Source of the DNA: Gluconacetobacter tumulisoli
GTDB taxonomy: Bacteria; Pseudomonadota; Alphaproteobacteria; Acetobacterales; Acetobacteraceae
Assembly: GCF_014174155.1 (NCBI RefSeq)
Contig: NZ_JABEQM010000003.1
Location: forward strand, 1-64,000
Direction of reading: 5' to 3'
DNA: 64,000 bases
Shown in pieces: positions 35,473 to 43,854 of the stretch. Positions within the stretch are counted from its first letter, which is position 1; the number at the start of each line of letters is the position of its first letter. The notes beneath the pieces are model-generated. The model did not search any database. It saw only the letters and a list, made by a program, of their open reading frames with translations, and was not told the origin of the DNA. Both the position numbers and the translations under genes were made by a program.

Positions 35473-35745
35473 CTATGGCCCGAACCAGATCTGCCAGACA
35501 AGAAGGGCAGCGATTACGCCGAGCGAGACATAGGTGAACACCCGGAGGCTCAGGATCGTATCGACACCGATCTGTACAAAGATGACCCGGAGGCCCACCG
35601 CGACGACGATGCCCACCATCGCGCAGAGCATCCAGTCCGGGAAATAGGCCCCTGCCAGCGGGAACGACGGGGCGCCCCGCACGGCGCAGCCGCCGAGCAG
35701 GAGGAAAGGCGCCGTGCGCGAGAGAAGGGCGGGATACGTCCTCAT
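35473..35745 (-). CDS. ytcA: YtcA family small membrane lipoprotein
   Basis: Protein of 90 aa. A lipobox (LLGGC, Cys20) is followed by the YtcA pattern GAYFPDWMLCAMVGIVV and two membrane helices ending in VWQIWFGP. It is the first gene of the efflux operon. YtcA proteins regularly accompany FUSC/HlyD pumps; their role is unknown. The start at 35745 fits family length; a frame reaching 35982 adds 79 unlikely residues. Confidence 0.8.
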   Translation of the reverse strand: MRTYPALLSRTAPFLLLGGCAVRGAPSFPLAGAYFPDWMLCAMVGIVVAVGLRVIFVQIGVDTILSLRVFTYVSLGVIAALLVWQIWFGP

Positions 35746-36136
35746 GAAATTATGGCAGGATCCCGAACAAGCATGATGAACCTTCGTTACTCTATCGTGC
35801 CGGCTGTCCCAGGTCCATCTTCCGTTGCAACGCTTTTCCTTGCCCTCTTCGATGGGAAAATCATTGAAGGTCGCGGCATCCCGCATAGGGTAAAAGGGCG
35901 GTCCACCAAGAAAAGGAAGCGGATTGTCGCATGAATAAAAATAATCGGGCGCGGCGGAGGAGGTGAAGTTCGTCGTTGCCAATTGGGAGAACGGCGCGGA
36001 TCGCGGCGATGCGCCGGGGCGAGTATCAGAACCGGGTGGAGCGGGAGCATCTTGACGAGAAGGTACCGGTTCGGAGAGCGCCCGATGTTGTCCGGCGCAA
36101 CAAGACGGGGCTGCATGGGTCGTCCTGCGTCACGGC

Positions 36137-36350
36137 GTGACCGACCTCGCGGCATTTGTTCTCGATCCTTTCTTCGATTTTATCACACCTATTGGCTGTT
36201 CACCGGAATTTCGGGTGTCAGTCCGAACGCCGCCTCGGTTGGCTGCGTCGCCTGGGCATGCTGGGTGGTCGACGGCGACGCGTTGCGGGAAATCGACGAC
36301 CGCACGATCCCGAAGGACTGGTCCTATGGGCTGTATGCGATCGGCGCATC
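36137..36350 (+). pseudogene. Relic of a purine nucleoside permease-like protein
   Basis: A segment reads DLAAFVLDPFFDF in one frame and then, after a frameshift near 36182, HTYWLFTGISGVSPNAASVG with VVDGDALREIDDRTIPKDW. This is the hallmark of purine nucleoside permease (NUP) proteins (TYWLLTGISG, WARWVVDGD, EIDAREIPKDWP). Both frames are open only briefly. A later match (NMDEQGIAAIARRHD, near 36825-36870) may be the C-terminal part. No start or continuous frame remains. Confidence 0.55.
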
Positions 36351-37028
36351 GTGCCCCGACCGCCGCCGAGGATCGACGTGACCCAGTCCATGGGGGACGA
36401 GGGGCCGGACCAGGCGGTCGCGTTCGACAATAATGAACGGGTCGGTGTGCCGGTAATTGCGGAAGTCCTCGGCCATTGAGCGCGTTATCGCGATCGTGTC
36501 CCGGCGGCATCACCGCTCTGACACGAGCATGCGGGCGTTGCCCGAACCCGAAAGGGGCCATCGGCCCCTGACCCCGCTTTGTTTGAAAATTCCGTGTCAC
36601 AAGGAATATTTCTGCGGCGAGCGCGAGCGGATTGAGCGAAGCCGCCGCGCCAGCAGGTGAACCGCTGATAGCCGTGACGGGCGTGACCAGGGTCACGTTG
36701 AAGTCCGAAATGAGACCGGCAGGGCTTCGGGCCGCAGGACATGGCGGGCGACCAGCCAGCCGGTGCCCTCCTTCGCGCGGACCGCATCGACGAGGCCGCT
36801 ACCGACATCGCGCGGACCTCCGCAATATGGACGAACAGGGCATCGCGGCGATCGCCAGGCGGCACGATTGCCGCCGGGTGCCCAGGGCGGTTCCGGGTGG
36901 AAGCGAGGGGACGGGAGAGCATACAATAAAATCACGACAAATTGTGGTATGAATAATATTTACCTGACAAGAGAGATAAATCAGGCGAAACTACCGCGCA
37001 CAACCCTATGAAGGAAGGAGGGGCACGC
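36351..37028 (+). other. Gene-free stretch with possible NUP remains
   Basis: No intact gene. The piece near 36825-36870 may belong to the NUP relic. The last 100 bases are AT-rich (ATACAATAAAATCACGAC, TATGAATAATATTTACC) and probably hold the promoter of the ABC transporter genes. I see nothing else recognisable, and 35746-36136 is likewise without a gene. Confidence 0.4.
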
Positions 37029-37868
37029 ATGTCAGGAACTCTCATTCGGACCGCCTCCCCGGTGGCGGTCAGGGCAGTCCCGCGATCCGCCTGGCGACCA
37101 AGGCTCGGCATCCTCACGCGTTATGCCTCTCCCTTCCTTCTCGTCCTGTTCTGGCAGGCCGCATGTTCTGTGGGTCTCCTGTCCACGCGGCTGGTGGCGT
37201 CCCCGGCCCAGATCGTCGCAACGGGCTGGGCGTTGACGCGGGACGGTACCTTGCCGACCAATCTCGCGGTCTCCCTGGCGCGTGCCGGCTTCGGCCTGGG
37301 GATCGCATTCGTCGCGGGGGTGAGTCTGGCCCTGGTCTCGGGCCTGTCGCGTCTAGGCGAGGATATCGTGGACGCGCCGTTGCAGATCCTGCGTACCCTG
37401 CCGGCGCTGGCGCTGGTGCCGCTTTTCATCCTCTGGTTCGGTATCGGCGAAACGCCCAAGATCGCGCTTGTGGCGCTCGGGTCGAGCTTCCCGATCTATC
37501 TCAACCTGCATAAGGGGATCCGGTCCATCGACCCGAAGTTGCTGGAAATGGCCCGGACGCTCGGCCTTTCGCGCGCGCGCACGATCCGTGACGTGATCCT
37601 GCCCGGGGCGCTTCCGGACCTTCTGGTGGGGCTGCGGTTTGCCGTCGGGATCTCGTGGCTGATGCTCGTGGTGGCGGAGCAGGTGAACGCCGATAGCGGA
37701 ATCGGTCACATGATGATGGATGCCGAGGATTTCCTGCGTACCGACATCATTCTGGTGGGCCTGGTCATCTATGGCCTGCTCGGCCTTGCGTCCGATCAGA
37801 TCGTGCGCTTTCTGGAAAATACGCTTCTCTCCTGGCGGCCGTCCCATCGGATCGGGAGGTCGACATGA
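37029..37868 (+). CDS. ABC transporter permease, SsuC/TauC-like
   Basis: Protein of 279 aa with six membrane helices and the permease EAA-type loop (LGLSRARTIRDVILPGALPD). It belongs to the group that imports sulfonates, taurine, nitrate or pyrimidine precursors. AAGGAGG lies eight bases before the ATG at 37029. The stop overlaps the ATPase start by four bases. No substrate-binding protein gene is seen next to the pair, so the ligand is unknown. Confidence 0.88.
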   Translation: MSGTLIRTASPVAVRAVPRSAWRPRLGILTRYASPFLLVLFWQAACSVGLLSTRLVASPAQIVATGWALTRDGTLPTNLAVSLARAGFGLGIAFVAGVSLALVSGLSRLGEDIVDAPLQILRTLPALALVPLFILWFGIGETPKIALVALGSSFPIYLNLHKGIRSIDPKLLEMARTLGLSRARTIRDVILPGALPDLLVGLRFAVGISWLMLVVAEQVNADSGIGHMMMDAEDFLRTDIILVGLVIYGLLGLASDQIVRFLENTLLSWRPSHRIGRST

Positions 37869-38614
37869 ACACGGTCGTCCAGGTGACGCAGGAGGTACCC
37901 GCGCCGGCGCGGGATGACGCGGCCGTTGTCGTGCATGGTTTGACGCGCAGGTTCGGCGACGGCCCGGCGGTGCTCGATCGTCTGGATCTTGCCATTGCGC
38001 CCGGCGAGTTCGTGGCGCTGCTCGGTCACAGCGGATCGGGAAAATCGACCCTGCTGCGTACGCTCGCAGGTCTCGACCCGGTGACCGAAGGATCGGTCGT
38101 CCGCCCCCGCGAGGTTTCCGTCGTCTTCCAGGAGAGCCGTCTGCTGCCGTGGAAACGCGTCTGGCAGAATACGGTGCTGGGCCAGGACGGGGCGGATCGT
38201 CGCGATCGCGCGGTTGCGGTGCTGGAGGAGGTCGGGCTGGGGCATCGGGTCGACGCCTGGCCATTGACGCTATCGGGTGGCGAAGCCCAGCGCGCGGCGC
38301 TGGCCCGTGCGTTGGTCCGCGAACCCGCGTTCCTGATGCTGGACGAACCATTTGCCGCGCTGGACGCGCTGACGCGCCTGAAGATGCAGCGCCTGGTTTC
38401 GGACCTGTGGATCCGTCATCGTTGCGCGGTCCTGCTGGTCACGCATGACGTCGATGAGGCCCTGCTGCTGGCGGACCGCGCCGTGGTCCTGGAACGTGGC
38501 CGCATCCGTACGGATGTGCCGATCCCGATGGATCGTCCCCGCCGTCACGCCGACCCCCGGTTCGAGCATCTGCGGGGCATATTGCTCGAATCGCTGGGCG
38601 TGCATGATGGATAA
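37865..38614 (+). CDS. ABC transporter ATPase, SsuB/TauB-like
   Basis: Protein of 249 aa with all ATPase motifs in order: Walker A GHSGSGKST, Q-loop FQESRLLPW, signature LSGGEAQRAALARAL, Walker B FLMLDEPFAALD and the switch histidine in VTHDVDEALLLAD. The LLPW after the Q-loop is typical of the nitrate/sulfonate/taurine group. It powers the permease encoded just upstream, and a hairpin follows the stop. Confidence 0.92.
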   Translation: MNTVVQVTQEVPAPARDDAAVVVHGLTRRFGDGPAVLDRLDLAIAPGEFVALLGHSGSGKSTLLRTLAGLDPVTEGSVVRPREVSVVFQESRLLPWKRVWQNTVLGQDGADRRDRAVAVLEEVGLGHRVDAWPLTLSGGEAQRAALARALVREPAFLMLDEPFAALDALTRLKMQRLVSDLWIRHRCAVLLVTHDVDEALLLADRAVVLERGRIRTDVPIPMDRPRRHADPRFEHLRGILLESLGVHDG

Positions 38615-38617
38615 TGC

Positions 38618-38640
38618 AAAATGAAAGGCCGGAATCCGGC
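38618..38640 (-). terminator. Terminator between the converging ABC and MFS genes
   Basis: GCCGG-AAT-CCGGC at 38628-38640 is followed on the minus strand by CTTTCATTTTGC, a T-rich tail. It overlaps the stop of the MFS gene and can stop that transcript. Confidence 0.55.
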
Positions 38641-39944
38641 TAGGCGTCGCCACCCGCATTCATGGCAATCGACCGGCGTACCGTGGCGATCGACAGCAGG
38701 CCGGCGACCACCAGGGCCGCGCTGCACATATACCATGCGACGTCGAAGCGTCCTGTGTAAGACACGATATAGCCGGTGACGATCGGGGCAAGAAGTCCGA
38801 GCGAATTGCTGAATGTCAGGGTGACGCCGGTTACCGCGCCGATCTTCCGTCCATCTTCGACAAGGTCGGTCAATAACGCGGTATTGGCGCCATTGGCCGC
38901 AATCAGGCCGCACAGCGAGATCGAAAGAACCAGGAGAATGGGCGCCATGGTGTGAAAATGGGGCAGCAGCCCGATTGACGCGGCCCCGGTGAGGCAGGCC
39001 GCGACGATGAACCGTCGGCGTGGGGGGTGCAGGCTGTTCCGAAACACGATGCGTTCGGCAATGCGTCCTACGATTACCGCGCCGGCGGCGGCGGACAGAT
39101 AGCACAGGGCCGTGCTGGTTCCCGACCCGGTCACGTCGATATGCAACTCGTGAATCAGGTAGAGCGGCATCCACGACATGACCAGGAAGTTGAGGTAATT
39201 TTGCGTGCATTGCACGACAAGGATTCCAATAAAGGAAGGCGACCGGAAGAGGGCCTGCACCTCCCGGATCGATATGGGGGTCCTTTTGGGCTGGTGCGCG
39301 CCGTCACTGGGGTTGCGGTACACCAGCCACCACGCCGCGGCCCAGGCCAGGCCGATCAGGCCCAGCGCGATAAACTCGCAGCGCCATCCGAACGCCGCAA
39401 TCAGATACGCGCCCGCGATCGTGCCGCCCGCCAGGCCCAGCTGCATGCCGGTCAGCAGGACGGTCATGACAGATCCGCGCTCTTTCGGAAGGGCCCAGTT
39501 CCTGACCACTGTCGCCCCGACGCCGAATGTCGGTGCCTCTCCAACGCCGAGAAGCACGCGGGTCATCAGGAATTGCGAGATGTTCTGGACCATGCCGCCC
39601 AGCAGCATCGCGCAGGACCAGAGGGCGACGGCGACGGTACCGACAAGACGGGCGCCGACGAGGTCGAGCACGATCGTCGATGGCAGGTTCAGCAGAAAAT
39701 ATGACCACAGGAAACTTGAAGACACCCAGCCCATCTCGACCGGCGTCAGGGTGAATTCCTTCCCCAGGGCGGGAAGGGCGATCGACAGGGCCGCGCGGTC
39801 GCCGTAGCTGATGACGTACATCAGGAAGACAAGCAGGAAGAACACATAGCGGGAGGGAACTTTGCCGTGCGCCGGAACGCCCATGGCCGCCTCTCCAGAT
39901 GCGATGCCGCATGGCCCCTCGGGGCTGGTCCGTTCACCAGACAT
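38640..39944 (-). CDS. MFS transporter, anion:cation symporter-like
   Basis: Protein of 434 aa with 12 membrane helices. The start of helix 1 (YVISYGDRAALSIALPAL) and the loop after helix 4 (GVGEAPTFGVGATVVRNW) match the ACS family, which carries organic anions such as hexuronates, phthalate or other carboxylates. It begins two bases after the EamA gene and both lie downstream of pxpBCA on the same strand, so it may import the substrate of that pathway. Confidence 0.88.
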   Translation of the reverse strand: MSGERTSPEGPCGIASGEAAMGVPAHGKVPSRYVFFLLVFLMYVISYGDRAALSIALPALGKEFTLTPVEMGWVSSSFLWSYFLLNLPSTIVLDLVGARLVGTVAVALWSCAMLLGGMVQNISQFLMTRVLLGVGEAPTFGVGATVVRNWALPKERGSVMTVLLTGMQLGLAGGTIAGAYLIAAFGWRCEFIALGLIGLAWAAAWWLVYRNPSDGAHQPKRTPISIREVQALFRSPSFIGILVVQCTQNYLNFLVMSWMPLYLIHELHIDVTGSGTSTALCYLSAAAGAVIVGRIAERIVFRNSLHPPRRRFIVAACLTGAASIGLLPHFHTMAPILLVLSISLCGLIAANGANTALLTDLVEDGRKIGAVTGVTLTFSNSLGLLAPIVTGYIVSYTGRFDVAWYMCSAALVVAGLLSIATVRRSIAMNAGGDA

Positions 39945-39946
39945 GG

Positions 39947-40870
39947 CTACGTTCCTTTGACGTTGGTGGGAACCATCATTCCACTGGCGGCCGACGGCCG
40001 TGTTTCCGGCCGGTCATGACGCAGCATCCATATGCCCGAGCCGATGATCAGCAGCCCTCCGGCCAGCATCGCAATGCCGGGAATTTCGCCAAATCCGAAC
40101 CAGCCGATGACCGAGGCCCAGAGGAGACCCGAATAGGCAAAGGGGCCGATGGCGGACACCTGGGCCGAGGCGAAGGCTTCTGTTTGCAGGACCTGCGCGA
40201 TACCGGCGAAGGCACCCACTGCGACAAGGCACAGGCCATCGGTCATATGGGGCGTGGTCCAGATGAAAGGCAGCGGCAGGGCCGTGGCGGCCGTCATCAG
40301 GATGGCCTGCCACAGGGCGATGGTCGTACTCGACTCGGTTGCCGACAATTGCCGGATCTGCATGGTCGTCAACGCCCCGACCGCGCCTTGCGCAAGGGCC
40401 AGGAAATAGGCCCAGCTGGGGACGGAATCCGGTCCCGAATGCAGAAGGCCCTTTCCCAAAGCAACGACGATGACCCCGGAGAAGCCGATCGAAACCGCAA
40501 TCCAGCGATGACGTGACGGATTTTCATGAAGCAGGGGAATCGACAGCAGGACGAGGAAGAGCGGCTGCGTGTAGGAGAGCACCTGCTGTTCCGCGAGAGG
40601 AATCCTCGTGACCGTGACCACGACCATGATCATGCTGGCCAGGCCGACGACCGAGCGCAGCAGGTGACCGCCGAAATGATGCGTTTTCAGCGTCATCTTC
40701 GTTCGCGCGGCGATCATCATGACGAACGGCAGGGAAAACAGGTTCCGGAAGAAGATGATTTCAAGTGCAGGAAGCTGCGAACCCGTCAGTTTCTGGAGGG
40801 CATTCAGCATTGCCGTGAACAATGTGGCCGATGCCAGTAAGAGTGCCCCGCGTTTCAGATCGTGCTTCAT
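39947..40870 (-). CDS. EamA family (DMT) transporter
   Basis: Protein of 307 aa with ten membrane helices in two EamA repeats: residues about 12-140 and 155-290. The RNLFSLPFVMM and PLFLVLLSIPLLHENPS segments are typical. Such carriers export amino acids or metabolites. GAGGTG eight bases upstream supports the ATG at 40870 over one nine codons earlier. It lies 172 bases after pxpA and two before the MFS gene, co-directional with both. Confidence 0.88.
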   Translation of the reverse strand: MKHDLKRGALLLASATLFTAMLNALQKLTGSQLPALEIIFFRNLFSLPFVMMIAARTKMTLKTHHFGGHLLRSVVGLASMIMVVVTVTRIPLAEQQVLSYTQPLFLVLLSIPLLHENPSRHRWIAVSIGFSGVIVVALGKGLLHSGPDSVPSWAYFLALAQGAVGALTTMQIRQLSATESSTTIALWQAILMTAATALPLPFIWTTPHMTDGLCLVAVGAFAGIAQVLQTEAFASAQVSAIGPFAYSGLLWASVIGWFGFGEIPGIAMLAGGLLIIGSGIWMLRHDRPETRPSAASGMMVPTNVKGT

Positions 40871-41009
40871 AGCGATTTTCACCTCAAAGCACGACACAGA
40901 CGCGTGTGCACCTCATGACCGGCTGACAACGGGCCCCGGCGTCGCGCCGATGGGCCGTCACGATAATGTAATGCTCGAAACTTCCGTTTCGGTCATAAAA
41001 CTTCGCTGC

Positions 41010-41041
41010 GCCCGGATAGGGAATTCTTATGCCTGCCGGGC
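41010..41041 (-). terminator. Weak hairpin after pxpA
   Basis: GCCCGG (41010-41015) pairs with CCGGGC (41036-41041), loop of 20 bases, just past the pxpA stop; on the minus strand GAAGTTTTATG follows some 10 bases later. It is a doubtful terminator; read-through into the EamA gene is possible. Confidence 0.3.
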
Positions 41042-41042
41042 A

Positions 41043-41810
41043 TCAGTCCACGAGGTGATGGGCAGGCGTCAGTTCCGCGCCGGTCGCTTCGATTTCAGCG
41101 CGGATGGCGCGTGCAAGATCCAGCGATCCGGGTGTGTCGCTGTGCACCAGGATCGAACGCGCCTTCACCGGCAGGCGGGATCCGTCGATGGTCGTGACCG
41201 ACCCGTCCTCCAGGAATCGGCGCACGCGCGCGCGGACGTCGGCCAGGTCATGGATGACGGCGCCCGGTTGCCCACGGGGCACCAAGCTTCCATCGGCCCT
41301 GTAGGCACGATCGGCGAGGAAGAGTGTCAGCACACGCAGGCCGGCCTTTTCCGCCGCGCGTTCCGTAAGCTGACCCGGCATCGAGAACACGGTCAGGTCG
41401 CGGTCCAGTGCGGCGATGGTGCGGGCCAGCCGCAGGGCAAGTCCTTCGTCCGCGTTGGCCATGGTGCCAAAGGCGGCGTGATAGCTGACATGCGTCACGC
41501 GGTGTTCGTGCCGCGCCGCGACCGCCTGCAGGGCGCCGATCTGATAGGCCAGCATGGCCTCCATGTCGGCATCGGATACCGCCATCGTTCTGCGGCCGAA
41601 GCCGATGAGATCCGGCAGGCCGGGGTGCGCCCCGATGCCGACCCCTCTTTCCTTCGCGGCCCGAACCGTGCGGTCCATGATGGCGTAATCGCCGGCATGG
41701 AAACCGCACGCGATATTGGCCGATGAGACGACGCGCATCAGCCCGTCATCATCGGCGATGCTCCAGCGGCCGAAGCCTTCGCCCATATCGGAATTGAGAT
41801 CGATTTTCAT
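41043..41810 (-). CDS. pxpA: LamB/YcsF family protein, 5-oxoprolinase subunit A-like
   Basis: Protein of 255 aa. The N-terminal signature DLNSDMGEGFGRW and ANIACGFHAGD are intact. Two other conserved places differ: HPSYPDLQGFGRR-type sequence reads HPGLPDLIGFGRR, and the usual HVKPHGALYN reads HVSYHAAFGT, keeping the histidine but losing the following glycine. This suggests a divergent member whose substrate may not be 5-oxoproline. In the known enzyme, subunits A, B and C together open 5-oxoproline using ATP. The start overlaps the pxpC stop by four bases. Confidence 0.85.
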   Translation of the reverse strand: MKIDLNSDMGEGFGRWSIADDDGLMRVVSSANIACGFHAGDYAIMDRTVRAAKERGVGIGAHPGLPDLIGFGRRTMAVSDADMEAMLAYQIGALQAVAARHEHRVTHVSYHAAFGTMANADEGLALRLARTIAALDRDLTVFSMPGQLTERAAEKAGLRVLTLFLADRAYRADGSLVPRGQPGAVIHDLADVRARVRRFLEDGSVTTIDGSRLPVKARSILVHSDTPGSLDLARAIRAEIEATGAELTPAHHLVD

Positions 41811-42814
41811 GGCTTGGTTCCGGATGCATGGGGGGCGCGCCGTCGGGCGGATCCGCGGTAAAGGTCGACCATCATGCGGAGGTCGTCGAGATAGGATGTG
41901 ATCGGCCGCATGGCGGCAACCCCCTGGTGATGGTCGCATTGCGCGAAGCGTATCCGCGTGCCGATGCGTGCCTGGGCAAGGCGCCAGAGATCCGCTTCGA
42001 TGATACCCGCGATCCGGGGGTAGCCCCCGGCGGTATTGGCATCCGCCATCTGCACGATGGGCTCGCCGGCCGGGGGGACCTGGACGATCCCGGGGACAAT
42101 GCCATACGAGCGCAGTTCGACCGGGCGCTGCAGCGTCAGGGGTTCGCCCTTGAGGCGATATCCCACGCGATCGCTCTGCGGCGTGATGCGCCATTCCGCC
42201 TGCCAGAACCGGTCGCGCGCCGGGCTGGTGAAGAGGTGATAGTCCGTGGCGGGAATGGCGCGCAGCGTCACGACGTTGCCTTCGCCGCCATCGCATGGGC
42301 GGCTGAGGGCTACGGCGGGGGGCAGCGCCCCATATCCCGACAGGGCGGGGCCGCCGGCGATTTTCAGGACATCGCCTGCTTCGAGCGGCCTGCCCGACAG
42401 GCCGCCGAATCCGCCGCGCAACTGGGTGCTGCGCGAGCCCAGCACCATAGGGACATCCACCCCACCCGCGACGCATATATACGCGCGGGCGCCGCGACGC
42501 GGGGGGCCGACCGTGAGAACCTGCCCGGCCGTCGCGTGTTCGACGGACCACGGCAGGACGGGATGCCCGTCGAGGTCCAGAACGGCGTCGACGCCCGTCA
42601 CGCTGAAGCTGCCGGCAGATTCGAAACGTATGACGAAAGGATAGGTCTGGATCTCGATACCTGCGTCGCCCGGCCGATTATCCAGCAGAATATTACCGAC
42701 CTGAAGGGCCAGGGGATCCATGGCGCCGGACGTTCCCACGCCGAGCTGGCGATAGCCGAAGCGTCCCAGGTCCTGCACCGTATTCAGCGCCGCGCTTTCG
42801 AGGACCGTAATCAC
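41807..42814 (-). CDS. pxpC: Biotin-dependent carboxyltransferase-like subunit PxpC (AHS2)
   Basis: Protein of 335 aa, GTG start overlapping the pxpB stop by four bases. The domain (ITVLESAALNTVQDLGR, GVGTSGAMDPLALQVGN, CVAGGVDVPMVLGSRST) is the AHS2/KipA fold, also found as half of the carboxyltransferase domain in urea carboxylase. The C-terminal third has the usual DRVGYRLKG and PAGEPIVQMADANTAGGYP. The longer frame to 42925 lies inside pxpB and is rejected. Confidence 0.88.
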   Translation of the reverse strand: MITVLESAALNTVQDLGRFGYRQLGVGTSGAMDPLALQVGNILLDNRPGDAGIEIQTYPFVIRFESAGSFSVTGVDAVLDLDGHPVLPWSVEHATAGQVLTVGPPRRGARAYICVAGGVDVPMVLGSRSTQLRGGFGGLSGRPLEAGDVLKIAGGPALSGYGALPPAVALSRPCDGGEGNVVTLRAIPATDYHLFTSPARDRFWQAEWRITPQSDRVGYRLKGEPLTLQRPVELRSYGIVPGIVQVPPAGEPIVQMADANTAGGYPRIAGIIEADLWRLAQARIGTRIRFAQCDHHQGVAAMRPITSYLDDLRMMVDLYRGSARRRAPHASGTKP

Positions 42815-43509
42815 AGTTCGATACTTTCCGGATAGAATCGGATTCGGTCCCCGATCGAAAACAGTGCGGGCGGATCCCTCTGCGGGTCGAACAGGGCGAG
42901 TTCGGCAAACCCGATGGAATTCCATCCGTTTGGCCCCGTCAGGGCGGAAATCCCGGCCTGCATGCCGCCGATTGTTACCGTGCCCGCCAGCATCTTCAGG
43001 GAAGGAACCGCCTTGCGGGGCGTGGCGATGCGCGGGTCGAGGCCGTGCAGATATCCGAACCCGGGTGCGCTTCCCAGCGCGCAGACAGTGTATTCGCCGG
43101 CATGGTGGATGGAAATGACGTCCGACGGCGAGAGGCCGGTATGGGCGGCGACATGGGCAAGGTCCTCCCCCAATGGCCCGCCATAGCGCACGCCGACCTC
43201 AAAGAGCCGTCCCTGGATATGCCGTTCGGGCAATGTCCCCCATGCGTGCCGGAGCCAGTCGGCCACGTTCTGCGGCCGCTCCGGCGGGGTGGAAAATATC
43301 AGCATCAGGTTCGTGACGCCGGGGATCAGTTCCTGGACGTCGCCACGATCGCGGGCTGCCTCCATCAACGCCCATATTCGGCGTTGCTGGGCGAGCGTGA
43401 ATTCACCCGGCGCCTCAAACAGCATTGCCCGCGTTCCGATCATGCTGACGACAGGCTGGTCGCATGTGTCGGCATCAAGGCCCGGATTGTGCGTCGTATC
43501 CCTGTTCAC
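42811..43509 (-). CDS. pxpB: Carboxyltransferase-like subunit PxpB (AHS1)
   Basis: Protein of 232 aa, GTG start with GGAGA about nine bases upstream. The AHS1/KipI domain shows VRYGGPLGEDLAHVAAHTGL, HHAGEYTVCALGSAPGFGYL and GTVTIGGMQAGI. It pairs with AHS2 to make the carboxyltransferase-type part of 5-oxoprolinase and urea carboxylase. First gene of pxpB-pxpC-pxpA. A 49-residue longer frame is open but lacks a binding site. Confidence 0.88.
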   Translation of the reverse strand: MNRDTTHNPGLDADTCDQPVVSMIGTRAMLFEAPGEFTLAQQRRIWALMEAARDRGDVQELIPGVTNLMLIFSTPPERPQNVADWLRHAWGTLPERHIQGRLFEVGVRYGGPLGEDLAHVAAHTGLSPSDVISIHHAGEYTVCALGSAPGFGYLHGLDPRIATPRKAVPSLKMLAGTVTIGGMQAGISALTGPNGWNSIGFAELALFDPQRDPPALFSIGDRIRFYPESIEL

Positions 43510-43676
43510 CTTAGGCCGTCTCCAGCACGATGTTCGTTCACGCCCCGAAGGTGTGAAAGGCCCGGATCTGAGACCGATATCGCAACGATATATGCCCGGA
43601 CTCTCCAATTCGATGACTGAAACTATGACGGTTCCCGGAACGGTCGCCAGAGCCATTTTTGCTGTGAGGCTATCGG

Positions 43677-43725
43677 ATAATCTTATGGATCAAGCCGGTA
43701 ACCTCTTCTATCGCATTATCTTATG
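43677..43725. promoter_or_regulatory. Direct repeats in the pxpB/SDR divergent promoter
   Basis: ATAATCTTATG (43677-43687) and ATTATCTTATG (43715-43725) match at 10 of 11 positions, with starts 38 bases apart. The gap of 345 bases separates the two arms of the cluster. They are candidate regulator sites; the LysR protein encoded at 49887 is one possible binder. Confidence 0.35.
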
Positions 43726-43854
43726 ACGCAAGATCGAACTGCTCTTGGCGATCCGTTTGTTACGATACTAGCATCAAGCGAATAATGTCTGTTCGACGCA
43801 CGATGACCTGCGTCGAGCGGCAATCTTTTCTTTGCAGGATCGGGATCCAAACAG

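Noticed and set aside
35983-36136. Coding piece around MRRGEYQNRVEREHLDEK at 36009
   Set aside because: Composition is protein-like, but I know no match and no continuous frame; it may be part of the NUP relic but is not supported.
41811-42551. A 502-residue protein formed by reading upstream of pxpA
   Set aside because: The upstream part is a shadow of pxpC; the conserved pxpA start (MKIDLNSDMG) is at 41810.
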